A DNA stretch of 64,000 nt, from assembly GCA_027405735.1 (NCBI GenBank), contig JAPEHQ010000001.1, forward strand, positions 2,108,001 through 2,172,000, in the 5' to 3' direction. The first letter of the stretch is position 1, and every line of letters begins with the position of its first letter. The notes under the pieces were generated by a model, which saw nothing but the letters and a program-made list of their open reading frames with translations, did no database searches and was not told the DNA's origin. The stretch comes from Mucor racemosus (taxonomy: Eukaryota; Mucoromycota; Mucoromycetes; Mucorales; Mucoraceae). Positions 47,425 through 59,601 of the stretch are shown here, piece after piece. Position numbers and translations under genes: made by a program.

Positions 47425-48460
47425 ATGAGAACAAGAAGTACTGCTCTTGTCAAGCTCGAAGATTGTATAAAGCAGGAACCAATCCACAATGTAACTGTTT
47501 CAGACACTGAAAAATCTATCGCAATTCCTCAGAGAACATCTCAAAGAGTAAAAGCGAATTCTAATAAAATACCAATCACTAGGATACCGAAAATCAAAGT
47601 AGAGTTGAAAGATGACACTAAACTAAGCTTTCCAAAGAAAACCAAAAAAAATCGAACAAAAAGACAGAATAAAAGCTTATTATGATAGTCTCGGCATTGA
47701 ACCAAACATTCTTGGAGCTGCAGATAATAGACCTCGAAAGCCACGTAAATTACTTTGATTTTCTGTTTGAGTAATAGCTCAAAATCTATTATTTTGATTA
47801 TAGGGAAAAAGCCTCTAATTGAAGACTTTTATTGTAATATATGCAATGCAACACTGAAATTTCAATGGAATTACAGAGCGCATTTGCGGAAAAAGCATAA
47901 AATAAAGATGGACAATCTGGTTCCAAAATTAATAGCTACCCCCGGTGTCGTGCCTGACATTGATGATCCAAATCATTACTGTAAATCTTGCCATAGAACG
48001 TTTGATTGCAGGAGTTTTTATAGGAGCCATCTTAAACGAAAACATAAAATCAAACTGGAACCGTTAATCCGAGTTCCCAAAAAGCCAAAACCCAAGATTA
48101 TTCCTGATGTTGATGACCCAAATTTTTATTGTAAAGCTTGTAAACAAGGATACAAGAAAAAGACTATATACCGTGCGCATTTAAGAAAGTTACATAAAAT
48201 GACGCTGACATCCCTGGCTCCCAAACTCACTCATGGAGTTGTACCTGATGTAGATGATCCCAATCTTTACTGCTGCTCTTGTAAATATATACAGCACTCG
48301 TTCTGTATTTCGCTCGCATCTCAAAAATGTTCATAAAATTGATCTTGGTGAGAGAACATGCACCAAAATTGATTATGAATGCTCAATTTGCCATCGCTAT
48401 TACAAATCAAAACGTTTTTACATTTCTCATATGAGAACAATACATAAAAATGAATCGTAA
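47425..48460 (+). pseudogene. C2H2 zinc-finger protein gene with two apparent frameshifts
   Basis: Starts MRTRSTALVKLEDC and continues in a basic region to an eight-A run at 47644-47651, where one A fewer would restore the frame into KDRIKAYYDSLGIEPNIL. A GT-AG intron at about 47743-47803 then joins to five C2H2 fingers of the form C-x2-C-x12-H-x4-H, linked by PDxDDPNxYC: FYCNICNATL, HYCKSCHRTF, FYCKACKQGY, YCCSCKY and YECSICHRYY. In the fourth finger the frame slips again within a TA run at about 48285-48295. The fingers imply a nucleic-acid-binding, probably nuclear, protein. Either the gene is recently dead or both slips are consensus errors in simple runs; the downstream frames look well conserved. 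Confidence 0.75.
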
Positions 48461-49897
48461 TCCAATCTTATTGTAGATTGATTTATACATTTACGAGAGC
48501 TACAAGCATAATAGTGAATACAAATAATGCATTTTTATATATCAAGATACTTGTTCACAACTCCATATACAACAAAAATGTCTAAATACAAATATCATAT
48601 TGACCAATATATGTTTTTCCTTCCAAATGAGCTATATACTTTTGCAAAAAAAAAAAAAAAAAAAAAATTAAAGAATTGTTTTGCACGCTTTTTGTCGTTT
48701 TTCGAAACGGAAATTTTATCAAAACTATGTTTTATATACTGTAGCAACTATCTGTATTTTTTTCTCACTTTGGGATTCGAAAAAAAAACATGATTCGAAA
48801 CTAGGCCTAAATCTCTTATACCCCTACAGGAGAACTCGTTTCAAATCCGTTTTTCGCAATTTTAACCCAAAAAAGATCATTTTTTTATAAGGCTTTCTAA
48901 AGTTAAAAATGACCGAAATTTTTCTATTTTTCATATTAAATCATGTAATTCATTATTGTATAATCAAAAAATTGAGTTTCGGACGATAATATGTTATTTT
49001 TGTTTTCTTGAATTATGCTAATTTTTTGCTGAAGAATTTACGATTAAGTACCATCATCCGATGCGCAATCAAATTCTCTAGTATAGAGATTAGACAAAGT
49101 TTGTATATTTAATTAATGGTATTTGGAGCAATTCACGATTGAATGTGATTTTCAAAAAATAAAAGCAATTTAGAAGAAAAATCGCCTTCCGGATAATCGG
49201 CGATTAAACTCAGTTTCAACAACAACAACAATCAGAACCTTGAATCAAAAAGCTTGAGTGGATTTCGATGTAAAAGAAGCTTATGACCACAAATTAGGAG
49301 GAAATAGAATGTAGGTGTAAACTAAATATGCCAAATAATAGTTTAAAGAATATTTGCAGTAAAAAAACCTTTTTTTTTAGACTAGATTAAGTTTTTTTTT
49401 AATCATTCTACGACGTGGTTGAATTACTACGAGATTTCGTTGATTTTTAAGCGGTTTTCTTCAAAGTTAAAAATCTGATAAGAGTAACTTTTCTGCAAAT
49501 AGTAAAAAAAAAAAATACCAAAATTCTTATCCATAAAAAGCTGTGTTAACTGGATATAGAATGAGGCCCAAATAACAAAAACACATGTGCTAGGTATATC
49601 AGCAATGGTTAAGTTGGAAACATGGTGTAATCAATTATTACTAAATACACTGTGGTTACTCTTTTTCTACTAAGGAGTAAATAAAGCATGTAATACTAAG
49701 ATAAAAGAACCAATTAACGAACGATAAACTAGAAGCATATTTCATGAAATGATGTTTCCTGCATAAACTTCGGATCGGCGGGAAATAATTTTCACATCAA
49801 AGGAGGGGGGCTACACACATATCATGTGCTGCGGTTATGGAAAGAAGGTCATCATGATAACAGGCCGCAGCAAGCCAAATAAACAATCTACAATCTG
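48461..49897. other. AT-rich intergenic region
   Basis: Contains a 23-nt A run near 48645-48667 and several shorter homopolymers. A GC-richer patch at 49770-49870 precedes the next promoter. No gene seen. Confidence 0.6.
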
Positions 49898-49905
49898 TAT
49901 AAAAG
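49898..49905 (+). promoter_or_regulatory. TATA box of the 265-aa gene
   Basis: TATAAAAG, 68-75 bp upstream of the ATG at 49973, followed by a pyrimidine-rich stretch with CTTCCTTAACTCACTTAC and an A-rich ATG context (GAAAATG). This is the best TATA promoter in the window. Confidence 0.6.
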
Positions 49906-49972
49906 GGGTGAAAAGTATCATTCCATCTTGATTCTTCCTTAACTCACTTACTTTTTTACATCGCATTAGAAA

Positions 49973-50770
49973 ATGTCTGTTATCCAGCTTGAACAAGACT
50001 TTCCAATTGGTTTTGCTGAAGATAGAAACCAATCAGAAGATACAACTGAATTTTACGTAGAATGGCTTGATAATAGTTCAGAATTTCCTGGATTGACAGC
50101 ATCATCATTAAATAATACAAATTTAAATGGTGGTAATTGGGAATTACTTCAACGCAAAGAATTAAATGACGAAGATAATATTGTAGAAGAAGATGAAGGT
50201 GCTTGGTCTAAAATTAATACTTCAGAACAACATCCTTTGTATGCTCAAGTAGCTGAAAAGAATGCAGTTGAATTACAACCTACAAAAAGAAGTATTCAAC
50301 CACTCTGGCCTGTTTCTACACACAGAAAGACTAATGAAAAGCAAGATGCTATTTATGAAGACAATTATCAAGATGATTTGGGTGCTGAATTGATTGATCT
50401 TCACAAAGGTCAAAGCAGAAGAGCCAATCGAATGACAAGATTGCGTAACATTCATGATTTAAGAACCATTGATGTCCATGTGGAGGGTGTGTTTAGATTA
50501 GCTACATCACATAAAGGAACAACTGATATCACTTGGCTACCTTATGACACTTCTGATAAAGATTTAGTCATTTCACATCAAGGAAATAACACTTTAAATT
50601 TGAATTTAAACACAAAATCTCAAGCATTACGTTACTCTGCAAGATTTAAGCATAATGTCAAGAAATTTTCCTTCGCAAGCGCTTATTCAACCTCATCATT
50701 AACAAAACACCCTGCTTTCCCTGATGGTGGTGAATATTCCGTTCATTCACGAATCATCAAAAGAAAGTAA
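49973..50770 (+). CDS. Unrecognised hydrophilic protein, 265 aa
   Basis: Single exon, ATG in good context behind a TATA box. I do not recognise the family. The N-terminal ~100 residues are acidic and Asn-rich (many Asp, Glu, Asn), with tryptophans in NGGNWELLQRKE and EGAWSKI. The middle (about 100-165) is mixed and ends in a basic patch around QSRRANRMTRLRN. The C-terminal 100 residues are more globular: IDVHVEGVFRLATSHKG, ITWLPYD and LVISHQGNNTLNLNLN, with a basic end (IIKRK). There is no signal peptide and no membrane segment, so it is probably a soluble intracellular protein. Codon use resembles the neighbouring real genes, supporting expression. Confidence 0.8.
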   Translation: MSVIQLEQDFPIGFAEDRNQSEDTTEFYVEWLDNSSEFPGLTASSLNNTNLNGGNWELLQRKELNDEDNIVEEDEGAWSKINTSEQHPLYAQVAEKNAVELQPTKRSIQPLWPVSTHRKTNEKQDAIYEDNYQDDLGAELIDLHKGQSRRANRMTRLRNIHDLRTIDVHVEGVFRLATSHKGTTDITWLPYDTSDKDLVISHQGNNTLNLNLNTKSQALRYSARFKHNVKKFSFASAYSTSSLTKHPAFPDGGEYSVHSRIIKRK

Positions 50771-51117
50771 ATTAAAGTCATGTAGCGTTTCTTTTAATCT
50801 TTTATCTTTGTATATACTACATATTTTTTTTTTTTTTTTATTATATAATAAATTATTCAACATTGGGTCAATTTTTTTTTTTTTTTTGTCCCTGTAAAAA
50901 CAATCAAAACTTACCCATAGCTTTACATGTGAAGAATATAACTTGTACTACCATCTCAAGAGACGTCAGCCTATGAATCAATAAAGAAACAGCCATTCTT
51001 CTCCATACACATATTTTTTTTACCCCAAAATTAGGGTTACAAAAATTACAAAAGTTACAGGTTAAATCAAATCAAATCAAGATTTTTTAAGCTTTTTTTT
51101 TTTCTGGATACAAATAG
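50771..51117. other. Short intergenic region with T runs
   Basis: Two long T runs (about 50825-50840 and 50872-50887) follow the 265-aa gene, and a direct AAATCAAATC run precedes the TMEM164-like ATG. No gene. Confidence 0.7.
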
Positions 51118-52194
51118 ATGCCATTACAGAGCAGATTGACCACTAGCGCATTTACGCCATTATTTGATCGTTTGGAAAATTGGGTTAGAAAATTCTCTAG
51201 AAATGTCACTGATGAAACGGATTGGGATGATTCGACCAAGGGTTCATGGTAATTTTGTAGCTTTTTTTTTTTATTCTTCTTCTCCTAAATCAATTGAAAA
51301 GCTAAACTTTTAATAAATCAAGGTATCTTCGTCCCCGTCAACATGCAATAGAATTAGTATTCCTTTCGACTGGATTTGCTGCTGCATCAGCTTATTATTT
51401 AAAGAGAATTTTGGATCCTTCGAGTCTAACATTTCAATTATTAAAGAACTTTAAACCTGTGGGACCAGCAACTCGAGCAGAAAAGTTTTTAATTGCTTCA
51501 TTGATTGGAACATTTACAGCAACTATTGCTCACAAGGTGATTCGAAAGAACAAATTGTTTATGCTTCAACCTTGTCATATGAGCGCAGGTTTACTATTGA
51601 TGACTTTGTGCTACCCAAATAAGACCTCTGTGGTCACCAACCTTTTGTTCAATGTTTATTTGCACACACAATGGGGTGCCATTGCTGCATTAATTTTCCC
51701 TGACTTGAGAGATCATTATCTTGTTGGTGAAACTTTTAACTTTTTTGCAGGTAAAGCATAAGAAACGTCGATCATTTGTGTGTATATTAACATTATCCTA
51801 TAAATAATAGAACACATTCTTATATTGGTGGCACCTATTTATATGATTTACAGCGGACGATATCTGGTCTTACCAACATCAAAAAATATGGCATTTTTAT
51901 CATTTTTCATCTATAGTTTCTTTCATTCTCCCGTTTTGAGCATTTGCGCATTAAGATCAGGTCAAAACCTCAATTATATATTCTCCCCACCACCAAGTAT
52001 GTATCACATTAGTGTTTAGAGGGTAGTATTGTTATAGGAATTAACTGTTTGTAATAGTCAATACATTGTTCAAAATTGGTAGAGGTTATAGATTAGCCTT
52101 ATACGCAACCGCTTTTGGAGCCATGTTTGCTACAAGATATGCCCTAGTTGAAAGCATCATTGCAATGTTACCTCGTAGAGCAATTACCTTATAG
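51118..52194 (+). CDS. TMEM164-like membrane protein, 293 aa, four exons
   Basis: Exons 51118-51248, 51323-51750, 51811-51996 and 52058-52194, all GT-AG, in phase over 882 nt. The product is a multi-pass membrane protein of about the length of human TMEM164 and with its characteristic QPCHM motif; Cys128 here aligns in position with the Cys proposed as the catalytic residue of human TMEM164, an ether-phospholipid acyltransferase. Hydrophobic segments occur at about 53-70, 99-116, 124-141, 150-170 and in exons 3-4. Family assignment rests on motif, length and topology recalled from the family, so enzymatic activity in this fungus is inferred. The second exon's apparent short extension (GKA then stop) is read-through into the intron. 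Confidence 0.75.
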
Positions 52195-52992
52195 AATAAC
52201 CATAGAAAATTGTAGTAATAAATCCCTGAAAATGTGTAAATTACGTCTTTAATCAATCATTAAAAGATATATACAGGCAAATAAAAGCAATAGATTTAAT
52301 GAATCAAACTTATTCTATAAGCTTTGGTATGTCAGGTACTCTCCTGTATTTTTTTTATTTGCAGTTTCCTCCTTTTTGATATCAAAAATTAATATCATCT
52401 CCAAATGGATATTAGAAATCGTGCAGCTTGCGTAGGGCTGTTGTTTGATCCTGAGTTTTGAATAAATAGCAATTTTATCAATTATATGTACAATATAGTT
52501 TATTATCATGCAGAAAAGATGCCTTGTTGTTTTTATGTGAAAATCAACGCGTTCTCGCGTATAAACCTCAACAACAATCATCAAAAAACAAATGAAGCCA
52601 TCAATGTTCCAAAGCAGAGTTGACAACAATATGGGAAAACTCGTCGTGTGCTCCTCCTAATGAAATTATTTCAGACACGTTCTTATTCATCTGGAAGGTT
52701 TGCGATACCCTGCAATGTTCATTCGCGGAAGGAAGTCTTCCAAGGTCATCAGATATTGAAGATAATATCAAAAGGACAACAGGTAGAGCTACTATAGAAA
52801 CCTGTTAATGCTGTATAAACCTTGGAGAAATAAAGATGTAGGGCCATCTTTTTTAAAGAATTAGTTGTAAAGTGTACATTGCTTCAGATGTTAGAACTGC
52901 TCTTCTACCACTCTGCCAGAATATAAGTAGCAAATTGATTTAAATTGGTTTTATTCTTGACAACTAACCTTATTATATTCAATTCTGATTAG
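52195..52992. other. Intergenic region, possibly more transposon debris
   Basis: Open frames of 104 codons (52629-52315 minus) and 62 codons (52620-52808 plus) overlap here. Neither shows a known domain. The plus-strand frame may belong to the decayed recombinase that follows, but I cannot show it. Confidence 0.4.
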
Positions 52993-53592
52993 TGAGAGAA
53001 ATTGCCCCATTACATAGATCGGGAAGAGATAAAATTTTACATGTTCCACTTGGTATCGAAGCAGTTAAGTAACATAAAAAAGTGCTTATCTATTTACATG
53101 CTTTCCAACAAGAAAAGAGGAGTATTAAATGACCATCTCCCAACAACATTAAAGAGCTTAATATTTTATTAAAAAAATACCAAAGAGATTTAGTATATGA
53201 CAAAATTCATACTAATGTCAATAGAGCTGCTCGCTGTGTCTTAAGGGGCTCCTATAAGCCAGGAGAGTTCATTAAAATATTGAGAACTCTGGGTTTCCAA
53301 CCAAAGAAACAACCTACGTGAAAGGTTTACAATCTCTGCTCATCATCACTCGTTACTTTGCGATCAAGACATTAGAAACCTTAACTTTGGTGATTGCTTT
53401 GTGAACATTATTCCACAACAACAAGAGCAAGGAACACAGCAAGCTGTTGCTTTGGTCTTTTGCATGGACAAGGGAAAAAATCTCCAAGAAGGTGAAGTGA
53501 GGTAGTATGCATGTGTCTTGCGCCATGAAAACATCTTCAGGTGCCCTACCAATGCATTTGCATTTTATCTTTTTAGAATAAAATATGTTTGC
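52993..53592 (+). pseudogene. Decayed Ndc10/Crypton-like recombinase-domain gene
   Basis: Three plus-strand blocks in shifting frames resemble the Ndc10_II/Crypton-type tyrosine-recombinase-derived family that is common in Mucorales. The first runs from REIAPLHRSGRDKILHVP; the second contains YQRDLVYDKIHTNVNRAA and RGSYKPGEFIKILRTLGF; the third contains SLLCDQDIRNLNFGDCF, QQAVALVFCMDKGKNLQ and RHENIFRCPTNAFAFYLF. Stops (after EAVK, after QPT, after GEVR) and at least two frameshifts disable it. It lies between two real genes and is best read as transposon remains. Confidence 0.7.
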
Positions 53593-53746
53593 ATTTTAGA
53601 TATTGGAGTTTGCAAATTGTATGATTACGATTTCAATAATCATGCTTTAAATCAAGTGTAATTTTTTCAAATGTGAGGGAAAGAAAAAGTATAAAATTTA
53701 TTAAACAAAAATAACAGAACAAAAAAAAAAGTGATATATAAGAATT

Positions 53747-56052
53747 TTAAACAGGTGTAATACCAGGAATAACAGGTGGCAACACTGTCTTTCTGTTCTT
53801 ACGATAATGACGAGTTTCATTAGGATCAAAGCCTGCAGCTTCATGGCCATGAAGAGCCCATTCAGGGGTCTTGGCCATGTAGTCTAAACTGTTGAAAGGC
53901 TTTCCGCTTTTAACAAGTTCAAAGAATTTAGTATAATCAATATGAGTATGCCATTCACCATTGACCTTGAAATCTTTATGAGCAATCAAAAGAGAGCAAG
54001 AATGTGCGTGTTCTGCTGAAATTTCATAATCACCATCTAGTTTAGAAACTAATTTACGACAGAAATCAATAACTTCAACATGGAAAGGAACATTAGCCAT
54101 AGTTAAATCACTAGCACCACTGTAACCACAATATGTCACACCCTTGACTTCAATAAATGAGGGTTTGCCTCGACGAATAAGCTCAACATAACCATCAATT
54201 TCTGCTGTATTATGACCCTTTACAAGTGTCATACGATAAACTGTACGTTGACCCTTCAATGCCAATTGTTCCAAACAGTTCAAGAATCTCTCCCAGAAAT
54301 CTCTAAACAAAGGACGATCAATCTTCTTGAGAGATTCTTTAGTAGCGGCATCAACACTAACATAAAGTTGAGTAACAGGAACCATTTCAGCAATTTTGTC
54401 AGGGAATTGAGCATTTGTAACTAAAAATGATGAAATGTTGTTTTCGTGCAATTTTGTAACAAATTCATTGATATGAGGATAAAAGATGGGTTCACCAACA
54501 AGAGATAGAGCACAATGACGAATAGTGAAAGCTTCTTGGAAACGTTCTGCTTTAACACCAGGAACACCCTTAAATTGCTTAATCATCTTGTAATGGTTTT
54601 CCATGGCACCATCCAAAATAAATTGAGGATCATCAACCTTCCAACGCCATGTAGTACCTACAGGATTAGTGTGATGTCTCCAACAGAATACACATTTATT
54701 TGCACAAGCTAATGAAGGAGTAGTTTCCATACATAAATGACTTTGGATACCATAGAAAGCATGTTTATAACAGAAACCACGACCACGCAAAGCAGATTTA
54801 GTCCAACGACAAATTTTAACACCTGAATGAGAACCGATAACCTTATAACCTTGCTTTGTTAAATTCTTTAAAATCATGGGAGAAACCATTTCACGAGCTT
54901 GAGGTGCAGTTTTAGGTTTATTTCCAACATCTGTACCGATTAAACGCTTGGCTTTGGCTTTACTATTCTCAAAATCTTCCTCTTCTTCAGCACGTTTAGC
55001 TTTAGCAGCTTTAATTTTGCTTGCCATATTTCCCATATCTTCAAGATCAACCATTTCATCACCGGATCCACTACCGTCAATATCAATATCGGGTTGTGCT
55101 TCCTCTTCTTCAGCAGACTCTTCATCATCTTCATCATCTGATTGGAATGCAATGTTGGTAGGTGAAAATTCTAAACTGTGCTTATCTTCTAATTCTGATG
55201 TAAATCCATTGGACCAAACATCAAATTGTCCCTTTTGATCTGCATTTTTATCACATTCACCCAAAGGATAAATACGGGTAGCACCTAAACGACCTAACCA
55301 TTTATCAATGTTGGCTGCTGCAACATTGAACTCTTCACCATAAGCGGAATCACCTAAACCACAAACAGCATAACGTAACTTTTTCAAAGCATCACGATCT
55401 ACACGGAAATCATAACGAAGATCATGAAGCCAATTAGAAAACCTAATATAATGAAACAATTGTGAATAAATGCCATTTTGATTTCAATTTCTGATCATAT
55501 GTTTTACCAATCCAATGGGCCCTCAACATTGTAAGTAGACAAAATAAAGACGCAAACTGCAGTTTCTTGCAATAAATTGTCATTGTCATATTCAGTGATG
55601 TCCATAATTTCAATTTTGTGAACTGTTACTTGGTCATTGGCTTGAATTTTGGCCTCGATTTCAGTAGCCATTGTCTTTGCTGTACCAGTTAATGTAGAGA
55701 AAATAATCTTTAAATTGTCAATAACGACAGGTTCATTAGTAGTAGGTTCAGATTCACAAGCGCAGGATGATTTTCCAGGAGTGGATTGACAACAGCCATC
55801 TTCTTTTTTAGGAGCAACAGGCTCAATAACAGTAGCAGATGAGGAACAACAAGCATCTCCAGCGTTGTCACCTTGACAACAACCAGATTTTTCTTTTGCA
55901 GGTTGTTCAGTAGGTTTGTCTTTACAACATCCCCCGCCATTTGAACCACTGCATCCCTCGTTTTCTTTTACTTCCCCTTCTCTAGGTTGTTCAGGGCCAA
56001 CCGAGAGGATATTAGTAAATCCATACAACAAACCGTTGATAAAATTACTCAT
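53747..56052 (-). CDS. TYW1: TYW1-type tRNA wybutosine synthase, 746 aa, two exons
   Basis: Radical-SAM enzyme that condenses N1-methylguanosine-37 of tRNA-Phe with pyruvate to form the tricyclic imG-14 core of wybutosine. Exon 1 is 56052-55508 and exon 2 is 55442-53747, with a 65-bp GT-AG intron. A flavodoxin domain with the FMN loop STLTGTAKT (119-127) is followed by an acidic linker (about 283-345), then the radical-SAM domain with CANKCVFC (C428, C432, C435) and the usual TLVKGHN and EVKGVTYCG motifs, ending in a Tyw1 C-terminal region. Residues 34-99 hold eleven cysteines, including four CC pairs, and form an unusual Cys-rich insert before the flavodoxin domain. Length fits fungal TYW1. 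Confidence 0.94.
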
Positions 56053-57405
56053 AATGTAAGTTTGATTAATGTGTCAATGTTATAAAGAAAAGTGAGAAAA
56101 ACTTTTTTTGTAGTTGTACCTTGGGTATGGACAATCCAAGTGACTAGTTATACTGTACTATTCGATTGGACATATCACATTTAGTGAATCTCGGGTTTTC
56201 ATTTCATCGTTCCTCCCCACCTTTTCGGTCATTAGAAAGACATGTTACTCAAAACAATGAGTGATATATTGTTCGCTATAGACCCATTATCAAGTAGTAA
56301 TTGTAATGAGTGTGTAGCTAGTTTGATTCTAAATGCAAATTAATGCTCAAAATAAACTGTATAATTGAAGAAGAGGTAAATTTTGCTATCCAATGTTGCA
56401 AATCCAACAATCAAGGTCCAATGCCAAATTTTACATAATAGGCCGAGTGATTTTTAAAAATTCTCAATAAATATGTTACCTAAACAAATAAAAGAAACAT
56501 GTACATAAACCGTATATCCTATATAATATTCTTACAGTGTTTGATTTGATATCTGAATAATATAAAACGACCGAAAAAAAACCTTTTAAAAGATACCACA
56601 TGGCGGATTCGAATAATGAGTTTCTTCAGTCATATGTTCATGGTTTACCAAAAGCATTGACGTTTATAAAATATATTTTATGTAAAAAGTGCTTGCTTAA
56701 AGAATATATAATAAAGCAACAATTGGGTTGCATAGTTTTTCACTGTAAAATCAACTTTTTAGGGAATTCTACATTGGAAAAGCTTAGTATTATATCTGGT
56801 TTTTTTTTAGCCATTAAAGTCTTATAGCAGGATATTAATGTTCGTTATTAAATGCATCTTCTTGCAGATATTATTTAGAAAGAGTGTATGTAGGATTAGA
56901 ACAAAAGCCTGCTATAAATGTAGATTTACTGATATTAATAACCCTGGAAACGAGCAGTTCTCTTTATAGTCGTGTTGCACAACTGTAAAACAAATGAACT
57001 TCTCTCTGCGCCCCGTTGAGTTCAATTGCTGCTGTTGTATGACACTGATATAAAATTATGTGTGTGGCTCAGAGACAATTGCTGAACATTTTCTCTTAAA
57101 AGAAGCGTATAATATGACATTGAGAAAATATAAGATTTTCAATTTCTTTGGATTGTGTAAAGAAGTTGAATTTATTGTAGGAAAAAAAAAGTAAAATTAT
57201 CCAGTTGTACATATATTAATAACCTACGGCGTTGCATGCATCTGAGTAATGGGCTTTGGGTAACAAAAGCTTCATTATTATAGAAGCACTGCGTAGCACC
57301 ATGTCCTAAGTGTTGTAAGGTTTGGTTGTAAATAAATTTTCTAAATGTTAATCATGCTAGAAACTTATCTTGTGGCTCCTTTTTTCTATTCTTTCTTCTT
57401 TTTAA
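56053..57405. other. Intergenic region upstream of TYW1 and the third kelch gene
   Basis: Divergent promoter space of 1.35 kb. A 75-codon frame at 56600-56827 begins with ATG but has no family features and is probably chance. Nothing else is recognised. Confidence 0.6.
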
Positions 57406-59601
57406 ATGAAAAGCATTGCTTTGAAAAAGCCTTTATTATTACTTTCTTTCGTTGCTATAAAAGCTGTCTCTGCACAGCAAACAATAGCTCGATTTGATGC
57501 TAGTAAATACAATTGCTTTAAAACCCATTGAAGCAATCTAACATACCATTATTCACATGTATAGGTTGTGGTCTATTATCCAAAAGTATATATTGTTTTG
57601 GAGGTGTTCTAGTTGGCGGAACCATAAATACAGATAGCACCATCAATATGCTTGATCTTACTATCTCCAATGGAGACACAGCAGCAGAGATTCAAAAGAA
57701 ATGGGTGACAGTTAGCTCAGACATAAATGATGTAAATATTCAAGCAAGATATAGGCCTCAAGGTATTGCTCTTCCTGATGGAAATGGGTTCTTACTAAGT
57801 GGAGGCTTTAGTTCTACCACTACGCCTATTGTTGACCAAACTATTGTATACAATGCGTCAAATAACAAATGGTCTAAATATCCAAACTTTGAAGACAGAT
57901 CCTATGGAAATAGACAAATGTATTACATACAAACACTGTTTAATATTTTGAAATCAGTCTGATATAACGTTTTGCTTAGATATTATGCCTCATCAGTTAA
58001 TGTTCCATCTCTTGGTGTCGGTTTTTATGGTGGCATGGAAGAGTATTGTATTTTAATCAAAGCATTAACTAGTTGTCATTTTATTAATTGATTACATGAA
58101 AAGGTTCATAAATCCTAGCTGGACAATAGGAACAGGTCAAAAAGTAAACCAAACAATGTTCAATGGCAGTTCAAGAACTATCGGTTACCCGAAAATAACA
58201 TTTTTCAATTTGAATGCATCTACAGTAATTATCTTGTTTCTAAGACATAAACTACAAATCCTAAATTTATATGTATACATTAATAGCCTTGGAATGTTCC
58301 TTCTCCTCAAAATGGATTTCCAACTTCTTATAGTGTTCATCAGACATCGGTATACGACCCAACATCCGGAAACATCTTCTTTTTCGGTGGAGAATATCAC
58401 GATATTGATGACCCCAATTATCTAACTTATAAACCCATAAAACGTTCTTTTGCCTATTCTATATTTTATAATGTAGATACTAGTACTTGGGGAAATCAAT
58501 CATGGGGAGGTGCTATTCCAAGCATGAGAGAATTCCATACAACAACTCTTTGTGAGTTTATTTGTAATTGTATATTTGAAAGTAGAACTTTATAACTAAC
58601 TTGGAAACTACATAGTGCCCTCAACAAACGAAGATATTTTGCTGTTTGGAGGCGAAAGTGATGGACAAGGTACTCTTTGCACTATATTATCACTTCTTTT
58701 TAGCAAAAAACTAACATATTTGTAACCTCAATTATAGCTGTAACTGATTATTGTTATGTATTAAATCTTAATACCCAGCGATGGATCCAAAAACATATTG
58801 ATGCACCTGCAGGAACTGCCCTGATTAGAACCAAACACTCAGGTACATGATTGCAAATAATAATAGTGAACTATTTTAGAAGAAAAACTCACATATTACA
58901 ATAGATGTCTTGGTGGATAATAGTACTTTATTTATTGTATTTGGTAAAAACAGTTTATCCGTTGGCACAAGCTCTGTGTTGATGTTGAATATCACCGATC
59001 CATCTGGCAAGATCAGTCTTTATGATACATATACAAAGTTATATACAGATGATAATGAGATAAATGATTCCAATATTTCTCATTCACCAGCTTTAAGCAC
59101 TGGAGCTATCGCTGGTATTGCTGTCGGTAGTGTAATTGCAGTAAGTGCATTCAAGCATACTTAGATTTTGTGATGAACAAAAGAAACGATTTTTTTTCTC
59201 ATTCATTTATTTTGGTACAGGGTCTTCTCATTATCGGTTTAATTATATATCTTTGGCGCAAAAGAAAATCTGAAACAGGGCGTAAACAATTTCAAGGTTC
59301 TCAAAGAGAACATCATACTGATCATATTGATGAGCCAGTTGAAGTTGATTGGGATCAATTGGAAAATAATTACTTGGAAATGCCCAGTAGTAGGTTCAAT
59401 AGTTATCCACCATCAGCAAACTTCAATGATGAAGGAACTACATTACGCGGTACTGAAAACATTCCTATTGTTTCAACAACTACAAATTTTGTAACGGTAC
59501 CTGATAGAAATGAAAATCACAGATTAAACACTGCTGAAGCAGTATCGCAACAGCAACGTCATGTTATGGTCTTAAAACCATATGGTGCTGAATTTCATTA
59601 G
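57406..59601 (+). CDS. Membrane-anchored kelch protein, 558 aa, nine exons
   Basis: Exons 57406-57502, 57565-57919, 57980-58042, 58104-58224, 58287-58551, 58616-58669, 58738-58842, 58905-59140 and 59221-59601 join in phase with GT-AG junctions over 1677 nt. A signal peptide (about 1-23, ending VSA) precedes kelch-like units marked by YCFGG, GFLLSGGF, VGFYGG, FFFGGE, ILLFGGE and FIVFG. A single transmembrane segment lies at about 421-444 (AGIAVGSVIA then GLLIIGLIIYLW), followed by a basic RKRK stop and a cytoplasmic tail of about 110 residues. The order gives an extracellular propeller facing the wall and a tail facing the cytosol. It differs from the two soluble kelch proteins upstream by having introns and an anchor. 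The exon model is inferred by eye; some splice choices could be off by a few bases. Confidence 0.82.

Noticed and set aside
51751..51761. TMEM164-like gene ending at the stop after GKA (51759-51761)
   Set aside because: That stop lies in an intron with a GTAAAG donor. Splicing to 51811 continues the membrane domain in phase for 107 more residues.
56600..56827. 75-codon gene upstream of the third kelch gene
   Set aside because: It has an ATG but no promoter-like context, no domain, and poor codon resemblance to the real genes.
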